Source: an uncultured Bacteroidota bacterium | GTDB taxonomy: Bacteria > Bacteroidota > Bacteroidia > Bacteroidales > CAIWKO01 | Assembly (NCBI GenBank): GCA_937934705.1 | Contig: CALGYY010000058.1 | Location: forward strand, 1 to 29,425 | Direction: 5' to 3' | Length of the DNA: 29,425 nt | In this document: one piece after another, positions 1-8,365 of the stretch | Layout: the number at the start of each line of letters is the position of its first letter | Numbering within the stretch: the first letter of the stretch is position 1 | Translations under genes and position numbers: made by a program | The notes under the pieces: generated by a model | What the model was told of the DNA's origin: nothing | What the model saw: only the letters and a program-made list of their open reading frames with translations | The model's database searches: none

Positions 1-770
1 TTGGTCCCCAGATAAGCCACCAGTCCTCCTGAACCCTTGATCAGGCGGTGGATCTCATCCCGGCTGTACTTACCGCTGAAACAAAGGTCCACCAGCTGTC
101 CCACGGGAAGTCCGCCCGAACGCTCAGGCGAATATGGGCCATCACCGTTCAATCCGTTGTTGACATCCACGATGCGCCCCATTTTATGCGCTCCAACAGT
201 GATCCCGCCGCCCATGTGGGCAACAATGAGGTTCATGTCTTCATAGCGCTTTCCGAGCTCCTTGGCATGCCGCCTGGCCACTGCCTTCTGGTTCAGCGTA
301 TGAAGAAAACTTCTGCGGGGGATCTCAGGTAAACCCGATAATCGGGCAATGTCTTCCAGTTCATCCACGCAGGTGGGATCCACGATATAGGCATGGATAT
401 CCGGTCCGATAGTTTTGGCAATTTCCCAGGCGATGATGCCGCCCAGGTTGGATTCATGTTCAGCCATAGGCTGATGGATATCGCGTATCATGGCCTCGTT
501 CACCCGGTAAGCACCGCCCGGAATGGGCTTCAGCAGGCCCCCGCGTCCCATGACCAGTTGAATGGTGTTGAGATGTATCCCGTTCTCATGCAGGTCGTTC
601 AAAACAATATTTTTCCTGAACTCAAACTGGTAGGCCACCTTAGGGAAACCCGAAAGTTCTTCACGGCTGTGTTTGATGTTTTTCAGATAGATCTGTTTGC
701 GGCCTTCGTAGATCGCGATCTTGGTTGAGGTTGAACCCGGGTTGATCACCAGGATATGCGGGATTTTCAT
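1..770 (-). CDS. buk: Butyrate kinase, partial (C-terminal part beyond the window edge)
   Basis: This gene makes butyryl phosphate plus ADP into butyrate plus ATP, or the reverse, in the cytoplasm. The first 256 residues are present of a family that usually has about 350-360. The N-terminus begins MKIPHILVINPGSTSTKIAI, the phosphate-binding loop of the acetokinase/ASKHA fold. Downstream, residues around HMGGGITVGAH and DVNNGLNGDGPYSPERSGG match the butyrate-kinase subgroup rather than acetate kinase. The ATG at 768-770 is the natural start because the conserved loop follows directly. It lies 24 nt after the CBS-domain gene, so the two are probably co-transcribed. The usual partner, phosphotransbutyrylase, is not upstream; it could be to the left of the window. 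A branched-chain acid kinase activity is possible, since these enzymes also use isobutyrate-type substrates. Confidence 0.93.
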   Translation of the reverse strand, partial: MKIPHILVINPGSTSTKIAIYEGRKQIYLKNIKHSREELSGFPKVAYQFEFRKNIVLNDLHENGIHLNTIQLVMGRGGLLKPIPGGAYRVNEAMIRDIHQPMAEHESNLGGIIAWEIAKTIGPDIHAYIVDPTCVDELEDIARLSGLPEIPRRSFLHTLNQKAVARRHAKELGKRYEDMNLIVAHMGGGITVGAHKMGRIVDVNNGLNGDGPYSPERSGGLPVGQLVDLCFSGKYSRDEIHRLIKGSGGLVAYLGT

Positions 771-794
771 GGGGCAGGTATTTAAGGAAGTCCT

Positions 795-2117
795 TTATTG
801 GAGCTCTGTTTCAGATGCTGGCTTGTTTTCATCTAATTGCCGGACTCTTACGATCTGGATCGTACGGTGTGCAATTTTGGAAATCGTGATTTCCATACCA
901 TCAATCTTCAGAACCTCCCCCTGACGCGGGATGCGGTTAAGCTTATAAAGGATGAATCCCGACAGTGAATTGTAATCAGGGCTTTCCGGAATGGTGAAAG
1001 GCAGATATTCGTTGATATCATTCAGGGGTTGAGTGCTCTGAATGATCCAGCTCTCATCGTTGTCCTTTTCCACAATGGGTCTTTCGTTGTCGTCCTCATC
1101 CTGGATCTCACCCACCAGTTCCTCGAGGATGTCTTCAAGGGTGATGATCCCTTCCACGCCGCCATATTCGTCGATCACCACGGCCATGTGAATGTGCTTG
1201 GTCTGGAACTCCTTCAGGACATCACTGATCTTCTTTGATTCGACCACGTAAAACACCGGATTCATGATCTCGCCGAAAGTAAAGGGAGTTTTGCTGTGAA
1301 AGCGTTTCAGCAGGTCCTTGGTATGAACTACCCCGGTCATATTGTCGAAACTGTCTTTGTAGACAGGAACCCGGGAATAACCGTTTTCGATGATTTGTGA
1401 GATGTTTTCTTCAAATGGTTCGCTGATGTCAATGGCAAACACTTCCTGTCGGGGTACCATGATATCCTTGGCATTCTGATCGGTGAATTCAAAGGCATTT
1501 TTGATGATCTCATAATTCTCCTCCTCCAGTTGTCCGCCCTCCCGGCTTTGCCGTACCAAAAGCTGTAATTCATCCGTGGTATGGATGTCGTGCTCACCGG
1601 CAGGTTCTATCCGGATCAGCCTGAGGAATCCGTTTGAAATGGCATTCATCAGCCATATAAACGGATGAAAAATGATGAAAAAGATTTTCAGGGGAACCGC
1701 AACAAACAGGGTGGTCCGCTCAGACTTACGGATGGCAATGGATTTAGGGGCGAGTTCGCCGAAAACAATATGAAGGATGGTGATGACCACGAAGCCGACC
1801 GGAAAAGCAATGGCGTGAATGGTTTCTGTTGATAAATTGAGGTTGAAGGCTTCAACGACAGCAGAAATGATTTTCACGAAGACCGGTTCCCCTATCCAGC
1901 CCAGACCCAGGCTCGCCAGGGTAATCCCCAGCTGGGTGGCCGAGAGATAAGTGTCAAGCCGGTCTATGATCTTTTTGGATTGCCGGGCCAGCTTGTTCCC
2001 TTCGCGGGCTTTGAGTTCGATTTGTGAATACCTGACCTTGACAATGGCAAATTCAGCTGCAACAAAAAAAGCGTTCAGCAATACGAGAAGGATGGTCAGT
2101 AATATTTCTCCCAGCAT
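795..2117 (-). CDS. CNNM/CorC-HlyC family membrane protein with paired CBS domains
   Basis: A 440-residue membrane protein of the family often annotated as hemolysin C/TlyC or magnesium and cobalt efflux protein. Residues 1-165 form the DUF21 transmembrane domain with several hydrophobic helices and the conserved GELAPKSIAIRKSE segment at 120-133. A CBS pair follows at about 213-340, starting MVPRQEV and containing DEYGG at 316-320. The C-terminal CorC_HlyC domain covers about 355-430. Family members are linked to divalent-cation (Mg2+) transport or sensing; that role is inferred here. The frame is open to a TTG at 2138, but that TTG sits inside a good -7 promoter box, so the ATG at 2117 is preferred. 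Upstream on the same strand lie two further ion transporters and downstream is butyrate kinase. Confidence 0.9.
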   Translation of the reverse strand: MLGEILLTILLVLLNAFFVAAEFAIVKVRYSQIELKAREGNKLARQSKKIIDRLDTYLSATQLGITLASLGLGWIGEPVFVKIISAVVEAFNLNLSTETIHAIAFPVGFVVITILHIVFGELAPKSIAIRKSERTTLFVAVPLKIFFIIFHPFIWLMNAISNGFLRLIRIEPAGEHDIHTTDELQLLVRQSREGGQLEEENYEIIKNAFEFTDQNAKDIMVPRQEVFAIDISEPFEENISQIIENGYSRVPVYKDSFDNMTGVVHTKDLLKRFHSKTPFTFGEIMNPVFYVVESKKISDVLKEFQTKHIHMAVVIDEYGGVEGIITLEDILEELVGEIQDEDDNERPIVEKDNDESWIIQSTQPLNDINEYLPFTIPESPDYNSLSGFILYKLNRIPRQGEVLKIDGMEITISKIAHRTIQIVRVRQLDENKPASETELQ

Positions 2118-2135
2118 GGGTTTGAAAATCTGTGA

Positions 2136-2143
2136 CAAAAATA
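2136..2143 (-). promoter_or_regulatory. -7 promoter box (TATTTTTG) for the CBS-domain gene
   Basis: On the minus strand this reads TATTTTTG, a match to the Bacteroidota consensus TAnnTTTG. It leaves 18 nt before the ATG at 2117, so the leader would be very short. No TTG -33 element is seen at about 20 bp upstream. Its presence suggests the CBS gene and butyrate kinase can be transcribed separately from the antiporters upstream. Confidence 0.45.
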
Positions 2144-2194
2144 ATCATTTGTAATTAATATCGGGGCTGAGTCTCCGTCAGTTTCATCCGCTGT

Positions 2195-4264
2195 TCACGC
2201 ATCCTCTTTACGACGGAGGCTTTCCTGAGGTTCGTCGTCATGGATCTGATCAATGCTTTGTTCCGGGTAGAGGATCACAAAATCCCTGTCGGCGAAATAT
2301 TTCGAGAGGTTGCGGGGCAGTTGGGCCAGCTGATTGCTGTATGAAAGGGTACGCGGGCGGGCGGATATGAAGACCAGCAGGTCGTTGCTGCGGCTTTGTT
2401 CCCTGATGACCGAATAATCGCGGATCTCCTCAGCAAGCTGGTGTTCGCAATGAACCTGGGATTTCATGCCCGATCGCAGTTGCTGGCACGACTGAATGGA
2501 TTTCTCATTTCCGATCATGAGTACTTTTGCAGATATCTGCCTGGCCAGACGTGCAATAGATTCCATCAGTTCCTGGTAACCGCTTTCAAACTCTGCATTG
2601 GGAGGGATCACCAATACCAGACGGTTAATGCTCAGCAGTGGGTTGTCAATCTTTACCACGGCCATCATCTGGGGGTTGCGGGGTAAAATTCCTTCCAGCA
2701 GGCTGCCAAAGAAGAAATTGATCGTGGAAACCTTTCCGTTCCAGCCCAGAACCACCTGTGTGATTCTCAATTCCTTGATCGCCCTGTTGATACCGTTGGC
2801 CACGTTCAGGTCAACCCGGGTGGCCGGAAAGAAAGTGACCCCCTGCCGGTCGGCGCTCTTCAGAAAGGTTTCCACCGACTGGTTCATCTGTTGAATCTGT
2901 TTTTGCGCCGACGGACTGTCAATTTCCCCCACGATGACGCTCAGGGGGTATATGGGTTCCCGGTCAGAGGTGTCTTTCAGGAAAACGGCAAAGTTCAGCA
3001 GGTTCCGCATGGTGGCGGGGTTGGAGAGAGGAACCAGGATACGCTGCATCTTTTTCACTCCGGATGCTTCAATGGGGTCTGACAAGGCCAGTTTTCGTCC
3101 GGAATGTTCGGTAACAAAACCACTGACGAGGCAGGTAATGAAGACCACAGCGATGGTCCCGTTCAGGATATAGATATCAAAAATACCTGAATTATACCCT
3201 ACCAGAACCAGGGCGATGGTTGCAGCGGCACGTGAAGCACTCAGTCCGAATATAAGGTTTCGCTCATGAGCGGAATACCTGAATATCTTTTGTGTCAACA
3301 GAGCCGCAAGGTATTTGCTGAACAATGCAATGGTGATCAGTACGGCTGAAATCCCAAGCGCATACGAGCCCTGAATAAAGACACGGATGTTTACGAGCAT
3401 CCCCACACTGATGAGGAAAAAGGGAATAAACAGGGTATTTCCGATAAAAACGGTCCGGTTCATCAGGCTGCTGGAGGGGGGAATCAGTCTGTTCATGGCG
3501 ATTCCGGCGAGAAAAGCACCGATCATGGCTTCGATTCCCGCAATTTTAGCAAGAAATGATGCTGAAAACAACACGATCAATAGTAAAATGTATTGTCCGC
3601 CCCCGTCTCCTTCCAGTTTTTTGAAAAGCCACCGGGAAATGCGCGGAAACAACCAGAAAAGAATAAAAAACAGCAGGGCAACTGAAAAACCAAGCTTGAT
3701 CCAGAAGTAGGGGTCGGAATGGACATCTGTGGTGTTGATGATCACAGCAAGGAGAAGGAGTACAGCAGTATCCGTGATAATGGTGCCGCCTGCAACGATG
3801 GTGGTTATTCTGTGTTTGCTGAGACCCAATTTGCTCACAATCGGGTAGGAGATCATAGTATGGGCAGAAAACATGCTGGCCAGAAGCAGAGAAGTCACCC
3901 CGTCGAATTGAAGCACCCAGAAACACAGAATGAACCCCGTGATGAGCGGAACGAAAAATGTCAGAGCCCCGAAAGTCATGACTTTGCTCCTGTTTTTCCG
4001 GAAATCCAACAGGTCGATTTCCAGACCGATCAGAAACATGATATAAAGTAAACCGATGGTCGAAAAAAGTTCAATGCTGCCTCCGGAAGCGATGATGTTA
4101 AAACCGTTTGGGCCCAGGGCCACTCCGGCCAGGATAAAACCCACGATCCCCGGGATACGTACGAATTTTAAAAGCTTGGGCGTAAAAAAAATGATCAGGA
4201 GCAGGATCAGGAAAACATAAACCGGCTCGCTGACGGGCTTGTGCAGGCAGAAGAAATCAGGCAT
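2195..4264 (-). CDS. CPA2-type cation:proton antiporter with C-terminal universal-stress-like domains
   Basis: A 689-residue Kef/NhaS-like monovalent cation:proton antiporter. Residues about 15-390 are a polytopic Na_H_Exchanger domain of roughly 12 helices, including GIVGFILAGVALGPNGF near residue 40, FLIGLEIDL, and the TD pair in GGTIITDTAVLLLLAV near 170, which is the ion-binding segment in CPA2 proteins. Residues about 405-545 and 548-670 look like two universal-stress-protein-type alpha/beta domains, beginning KKMQRILVPLSNPATMRNLL and INRLVLVIPPNAEF, which in relatives are cytosolic and probably regulatory. There is no RCK/TrkA-N nucleotide-binding motif. The start ATG overlaps the stop of the exchanger gene upstream by 8 bp, indicating translational coupling. 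Whether K+ or Na+ is carried cannot be told. Confidence 0.88.
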   Translation of the reverse strand: MPDFFCLHKPVSEPVYVFLILLLIIFFTPKLLKFVRIPGIVGFILAGVALGPNGFNIIASGGSIELFSTIGLLYIMFLIGLEIDLLDFRKNRSKVMTFGALTFFVPLITGFILCFWVLQFDGVTSLLLASMFSAHTMISYPIVSKLGLSKHRITTIVAGGTIITDTAVLLLLAVIINTTDVHSDPYFWIKLGFSVALLFFILFWLFPRISRWLFKKLEGDGGGQYILLLIVLFSASFLAKIAGIEAMIGAFLAGIAMNRLIPPSSSLMNRTVFIGNTLFIPFFLISVGMLVNIRVFIQGSYALGISAVLITIALFSKYLAALLTQKIFRYSAHERNLIFGLSASRAAATIALVLVGYNSGIFDIYILNGTIAVVFITCLVSGFVTEHSGRKLALSDPIEASGVKKMQRILVPLSNPATMRNLLNFAVFLKDTSDREPIYPLSVIVGEIDSPSAQKQIQQMNQSVETFLKSADRQGVTFFPATRVDLNVANGINRAIKELRITQVVLGWNGKVSTINFFFGSLLEGILPRNPQMMAVVKIDNPLLSINRLVLVIPPNAEFESGYQELMESIARLARQISAKVLMIGNEKSIQSCQQLRSGMKSQVHCEHQLAEEIRDYSVIREQSRSNDLLVFISARPRTLSYSNQLAQLPRNLSKYFADRDFVILYPEQSIDQIHDDEPQESLRRKEDA

Positions 4265-5225
4265 GACTGCTGTCGTTGATGATCAGGTAGGCTACGTAAG
4301 CTATATATATTAATATAAAAACGATACCTTCGCTCCTGTCGATCCTTCTTTTTCCAAGAGTAAAAGCGGAAACAAATAGGATCAGTGTGGCTGCGATCAG
4401 CAGGCTCATGTCGACATTGCTTCCCGGGCTGACCTTCATGGGTGTGATGGTGGCGCTGGTGCCGAGGATGAAAAAGATATTGAACACATTTGATCCCACC
4501 ACATTGCCCACTGCCATATCATGTTCTTTCCGGTAAGCAGCCACCAGGCTGGTTGCGAGCTCCGGTACAGAAGTTCCGAATGCCACGATGGTGAGGCCCA
4601 CTACTGATTCGCTCATGCCGGCAGCAATGGCCAGAGAACTGGCTCCGTCAACAAGGAACCTTCCCCCGAAAAACAATGCAGCAAGACCTGCAATGATGAA
4701 TAGGATTGAAGCCAGCCATTTTCTTTCTTTGATGGTTTTATCCTCCTGATAGAGGTGACGTGCGCTGGTGAAGGTATAATATAAGAAGATTGCGAAGAAA
4801 CATAACAGAATCAGACCTTCGGTCCGCGAAATTAAATCAGCAGACCCTCCGTCAATCCACGCATCGTTCATGCAGAACAGCAAAACCACCGCAGCCACCA
4901 GCGACATGGGGATGTCACGCCATATGGTGATCTTTTGCAGGTTCATCGGAAATATAGCTGCCGAGAGGCCCAGAATGAGCAGTATATTCAGAATGTTACT
5001 GCCCACGGCATTTCCGATCGCGATGCCTGAGTTTCCGTTCACCGCTGAGATCACACTCACGGTAAGCTCAGGGGCGGAGGTGCCGAAAGCCACCACCGTG
5101 AGACCGATAACCATGGAGGAAACCTTGAGTTTTCGGGCCACTGATGAGGCCCCGTCTACCAGCCAGTTCGCGCCGAAGTAAACCCCTGCAATGCCGCCCG
5201 CTAAAAGAAGTATATCCAGCCACAT
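4257..5225 (-). CDS. CaCA family sodium/calcium exchanger, YrbG-like
   Basis: A 322-residue inner-membrane antiporter with the two inverted alpha repeats of the Ca2+:cation antiporter superfamily. The first repeat carries GLTVVAFGTSAPELTVS and IGNAVGSNILNILLILG. The second carries GLTIVAFGTSVPELATS and VGNVVGSNVFNIFFILG. The GTSxPE and GNxVGSNxxN motifs hold the acidic and polar ion-binding residues, and both copies are intact. The frame runs open upstream to 5483, but that extension is polar, crosses the divergent barrel promoter and lacks family similarity; MWLDILLLAGGIAGVYFGAN at 5225 gives the usual N-terminus. A -7 promoter box lies 21 nt upstream. It is the first gene of the ion-transport run and overlaps the CPA2 antiporter by 8 bp. 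Confidence 0.92.
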   Translation of the reverse strand: MWLDILLLAGGIAGVYFGANWLVDGASSVARKLKVSSMVIGLTVVAFGTSAPELTVSVISAVNGNSGIAIGNAVGSNILNILLILGLSAAIFPMNLQKITIWRDIPMSLVAAVVLLFCMNDAWIDGGSADLISRTEGLILLCFFAIFLYYTFTSARHLYQEDKTIKERKWLASILFIIAGLAALFFGGRFLVDGASSLAIAAGMSESVVGLTIVAFGTSVPELATSLVAAYRKEHDMAVGNVVGSNVFNIFFILGTSATITPMKVSPGSNVDMSLLIAATLILFVSAFTLGKRRIDRSEGIVFILIYIAYVAYLIINDSSHA

Positions 5226-5246
5226 TTGAGAACAGAATTTTGTCCG

Positions 5247-5254
5247 CAAAGTTA
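5247..5254 (-). promoter_or_regulatory. -7 promoter box (TAACTTTG) for the Na+/Ca2+ exchanger operon
   Basis: On the minus strand this reads TAACTTTG, an exact fit to TAnnTTTG. It lies 21 nt upstream of the exchanger ATG at 5225. A TTG occurs 24 bp further upstream (5279-5281), somewhat farther than the usual -33 spacing of about 19-21 bp. It supports the short start for the exchanger. Confidence 0.5.
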
Positions 5255-5350
5255 ATGAATTCCTGTCCTTAGAGGATACAAAATCAGCGCGAAGCCTATT
5301 AAGGTGAAAGGAAGTTTTAAGTATTTCATTTCCCGGGCTTTCTTTATTCC

Positions 5351-5358
5351 TATTTTTG
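5351..5358 (+). promoter_or_regulatory. -7 promoter box (TATTTTTG) for the barrel/lipoprotein pair
   Basis: TATTTTTG matches TAnnTTTG and is followed by an A-rich 15-nt leader before the ATG at 5374. The TTG that forms the end of the box is also in frame with the gene, so an automatic start call could fall inside the promoter. Confidence 0.5.
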
Positions 5359-5373
5359 TCAAAACAAAACAAC

Positions 5374-6147
5374 ATGCGCATATTAACGGCCATTCTATTC
5401 GCAAGCCTTACTTCAGGCGCCTTTGCACAGGGTTTCGCGTTCAGGATGGGTCTTGGACTCGGACTTGATATGGGGATACGCATCGATCGCGATGTCCCGG
5501 CAGGCCACAGTCTGGACTATCAGAATGCGGCCACACCTACTTTAGATGTTTTCACAAAAGTGTCGTACGGCAATTTCAACTTCACGCCTGATTTCAAAAT
5601 ATCATACGCTACTTTCGGCAAGGGAAGGCGTAAGGCTGATAACCTGAACGGAAGCAGTATCCCCGAAGGAAGCAATCTCTCATTGCCTCATGACGGTAGT
5701 TTTTATGAAACCATCGAACGCAGTCCCTATCTTTCTGACAAAAGTGATGTTACTCTGAATACAATGTCCGTCGGCTCTTTTGTAACATACAGCCTGTTCA
5801 GGAGCAAGACCGGTTACCTTGAAGCTGGTACTGGCTTCTTTTATTTTCGCAAGCAGGTTAGTTTCAAGGAATATCTGTCATGGGACATTTATGATTATTA
5901 CGGATCAGCAGGGAGTCATCTCACACAGTCACAAACTGACGAGTACACTTATATAGAAACAAAAAGGGATAAAAGGCCCGAGCGTACGCAGAGAATACTG
6001 AGTCATCTTATCGCTGTTCCTGTCGTCATACAGTATAATTTCCAGCTGGGCCATTATGTGGAGATCAGCCCTTCCTTCACGGCATATATGGGGGTGGATC
6101 CCATTTACAGTCTGAGTTGCTCTGTGTCTTTCGGAATGAAAAACTAG
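5374..6147 (+). CDS. Secreted outer-membrane beta-barrel protein, unknown function
   Basis: I do not recognise a specific family. The 257-residue product begins with a clear signal peptide, MRILTAILFASLTSGAFAQG, cleaved after FAQ. The rest shows alternating polar/aromatic strands typical of a small outer-membrane barrel, such as DVFTKVSYGNFNFTPDFKIS, GSFVTYSLFRSKTGYLEAGT and HYVEISPSFTAYMGV, with a Gly-rich N-terminal strand (RMGLGLGLDMGIRI). The end, SVSFGMKN, lacks a strict terminal aromatic residue. The ATG at 5374 is preferred over the in-frame TTG at 5356, which lies in the promoter. The gene is followed after 4 nt by a lipoprotein gene, so the two probably form a two-gene operon and may act as an outer-membrane pair. 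Similar proteins are usually annotated as outer membrane beta-barrel or PorT family. Confidence 0.75.
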   Translation: MRILTAILFASLTSGAFAQGFAFRMGLGLGLDMGIRIDRDVPAGHSLDYQNAATPTLDVFTKVSYGNFNFTPDFKISYATFGKGRRKADNLNGSSIPEGSNLSLPHDGSFYETIERSPYLSDKSDVTLNTMSVGSFVTYSLFRSKTGYLEAGTGFFYFRKQVSFKEYLSWDIYDYYGSAGSHLTQSQTDEYTYIETKRDKRPERTQRILSHLIAVPVVIQYNFQLGHYVEISPSFTAYMGVDPIYSLSCSVSFGMKN

Positions 6148-6151
6148 AATT

Positions 6152-6880
6152 ATGAGAACTAACATTTTTGCCGGCACTTTCCCCTTACTTCTGATCCTGG
6201 CTTCAGTGCTTGTGATATCGTTGCCTGCCTGTGTTGACAAAGGCTGCACTGATCCTTACGCCAGCAATTATGATCCGGATGCGGATGAGGATGACGGATC
6301 CTGTGTATACGATGAACCCCGTTATGCCACATTAACGGTCTTCCGATACGGAGATTGCCACGAAGGAGCCCTGGATCTCTATGCTGACGGATATTTTCAG
6401 AAATCATTCACCTCCTGGTATACCGGTGGCTGGCCGTCGTGCGGCACTTATGGCCCCGAGGTAGTCTCGTTCAGATGGGAACTTGGGCACTATCACCTGA
6501 CGGCTTCCGCTGACAGCGGTCAGTACTGGGATTTTTATGTAAACCTGAGCGAGCAGGATGGCTGCTATCTCGTGGCCCTGAAATGCGGGGGGATTGCTGA
6601 AGGGGATGGGGTTTATTATCCGGCAGGAACAGGCAACCTCACGGTCTTCTCATCCTTTGCCTTCGGGAGCGAGATCAAAGTTTATGTGAACGGGGTTTAT
6701 CGGGGAAGGATCAGGGACTATTCCTCCACCGTGCCTCCATGCGGGGAAAGAGGCAGTGTATCTGTGGCCAATCTGAGCACCGGTGTTTATACCATTTCAG
6801 CCACCAATGGCACCCTGAACTGGAACAATTATTCCGTCCTGGTGCGTGAGGGCTGGTGCAACAGTTTTGAACTGAAATAG
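6152..6880 (+). CDS. Lipoprotein with DDGSC motif and two tandem Cys-containing repeats
   Basis: A 242-residue protein I cannot assign to a named family. Residues 1-26 are a hydrophobic signal ending LPA before Cys27, a plausible lipobox. Residues 31-53 contain the GCTDPYASNYDP...DDGSC module, a short Asp-rich, two-Cys segment that occurs, often repeated, in surface proteins of Bacteroidota and resembles calcium-binding type-3-repeat sequences. After it come two copies of an approximately 83-residue unit (about 59-143 and 161-241). Both run LTVF, then a Y-G/D-Y strand, P-C-G-x-x-G, G-x-Y-x-x-(S/T)A, W-x-x-Y and a final W/G-C before a hydrophobic end. Cys97 and Cys138 of copy one correspond to Cys197 and Cys236 of copy two and may form disulfides. 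It is 4 nt behind the barrel gene and stops one base before convergent pntB. Confidence 0.75.
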   Translation: MRTNIFAGTFPLLLILASVLVISLPACVDKGCTDPYASNYDPDADEDDGSCVYDEPRYATLTVFRYGDCHEGALDLYADGYFQKSFTSWYTGGWPSCGTYGPEVVSFRWELGHYHLTASADSGQYWDFYVNLSEQDGCYLVALKCGGIAEGDGVYYPAGTGNLTVFSSFAFGSEIKVYVNGVYRGRIRDYSSTVPPCGERGSVSVANLSTGVYTISATNGTLNWNNYSVLVREGWCNSFELK

Positions 6881-6881
6881 T

Positions 6882-8330
6882 CTACAGGTTTTTTATTTCA
6901 GCGATCAGTTTTTGCATCACCTGTTTGGCATCCCCGAACAACATACGGTTCTTCGGATGGTAAAACAGCTTGTTGTCGATGGCCGCGTATCCTTTTGCCA
7001 TAGAACGTTTGATCACAATCACATATTTGGCATCAAGTACTTTAATAACGGGCATACCGTAAATGGGGCTTGATGGATCTTCCTCTGCCGCGGGATTCAC
7101 CACATCATTGGCTCCGATCACGATCACAACATCGGTATTGGACATTTCCTGGTTGGCATCTTCCATCTCCACCAGGTTGGTATAGGGCACATCTGCCTCA
7201 GCCAGGAGTACGTTCATATGTCCGGGCATGCGTCCCGCAACCGGATGTATGGCGTAGCGCACATCCACACCTTTTGAACCGAGCAGAACATCCAGTTCAT
7301 GACAGAGGTGCTGAGCCTGGGCAACTGCCAGTCCGTAGCCGGGTACTATATATACTTTCTGTGAATAGTTCAGAAGAACAGCGGCATCAGTAAGGGTGAT
7401 TTCCTTTACGCTCTGGTCAGTGTCGCCCGCTGTGCCGGCCTTACTGCCGCCGAAAGCACCGATGATGACATTCAGCAGCGAGCGGTTCATGGCCTTACAC
7501 ATGAGAATGGTAAGTATGGTTCCCGATGATCCGACCAGGATACCGCCGGTAAGCATGGCCTGGTTGTTATACAGAAAGCCTCCGCAGGCTGCAGCCACAC
7601 CGGTGAATGAGTTCAGCAGAGATATCACAACCGGCATATCCGCACCACCGATGGGCATCACGAAAGTGATTCCGTAAATCAGTGCGAGGACGGCAAATAC
7701 GTAAATGATCCAGTTGTGCGCGGGATCCGGGTGCAGAGTCAGGATGAACACCAGCATTCCGAGCAGCAGGGCCAGAAAGAAAAGGTTGAGATAGCGCAGC
7801 CATTTGGCTTTGATATCTCCGATCTTCTCATCCAGTTTGCCGAACGCGATCATGGATCCTGCGAATGAAACACCGCCGATCATGAGGCCGAGCAGTATAC
7901 TTACCGACAGCCCGCTGAACATGGTCTCGGCACCGTCAAGGGCCAGTTTGTCCTGATAACGCGGGAATTCCAGCAAACTGATCAGGGCCGCGCAGGCGCC
8001 GCCCATTCCGTTGAAAAGCGAAACCATCTGCGGCATGGCCGTCATCTTGACCTTACGGGCAGCGATCCAGCCAACAACGGTTCCTATGGCCAGTGCGGCG
8101 AGGATCCAGGGGATGTTCCCGACACTCTTGCCATCTTCTTTATGAAACAGTATGGTGAACACGATGGCCAGCAGCATACCTGCCGCGGCCCAGAGGTTTC
8201 CGCTGCGCGCAGTTTCGGGATGGCTCAGGCGTTTGAGGCCCACGATGAATAATACAGAGGCCAGAATATAAGAGAACTCAAGAACGGTGTTCTCGTTGCT
8301 GAATGATATGATACGGGTGATGGTTTCCAT
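6882..8330 (-). CDS. pntB: NAD(P) transhydrogenase, beta subunit
   Basis: The membrane and NADP(H)-binding subunit of proton-translocating transhydrogenase, which uses the proton gradient to drive NADH + NADP+ to NAD+ + NADPH. It has 482 residues, the usual length. Residues about 20-290 are a polytopic domain containing MTAMPQMVSLFNGMGGACAA near 96-115. Residues about 305-482 are the NADP-binding domain III with PGYGLAVAQAQ at 330-340, HPVAGRMPGHMNVLLAEA, IGANDVVNPAA and KRSMAKGYAAIDN, all canonical. It starts 35 nt after pntAb. Its stop codon is separated by a single base from that of the convergent lipoprotein gene. Confidence 0.97.
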   Translation of the reverse strand: METITRIISFSNENTVLEFSYILASVLFIVGLKRLSHPETARSGNLWAAAGMLLAIVFTILFHKEDGKSVGNIPWILAALAIGTVVGWIAARKVKMTAMPQMVSLFNGMGGACAALISLLEFPRYQDKLALDGAETMFSGLSVSILLGLMIGGVSFAGSMIAFGKLDEKIGDIKAKWLRYLNLFFLALLLGMLVFILTLHPDPAHNWIIYVFAVLALIYGITFVMPIGGADMPVVISLLNSFTGVAAACGGFLYNNQAMLTGGILVGSSGTILTILMCKAMNRSLLNVIIGAFGGSKAGTAGDTDQSVKEITLTDAAVLLNYSQKVYIVPGYGLAVAQAQHLCHELDVLLGSKGVDVRYAIHPVAGRMPGHMNVLLAEADVPYTNLVEMEDANQEMSNTDVVIVIGANDVVNPAAEEDPSSPIYGMPVIKVLDAKYVIVIKRSMAKGYAAIDNKLFYHPKNRMLFGDAKQVMQKLIAEIKNL

Positions 8331-8365
8331 GGGGTTCTGTTATTTTCCTGATGAGTAATTGAGGA

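Noticed and set aside
5226..5483. N-terminal extension of the Na+/Ca2+ exchanger frame
   Set aside because: It would run through the exchanger's own promoter and into the start of the divergent barrel gene, and it is not similar to the family.
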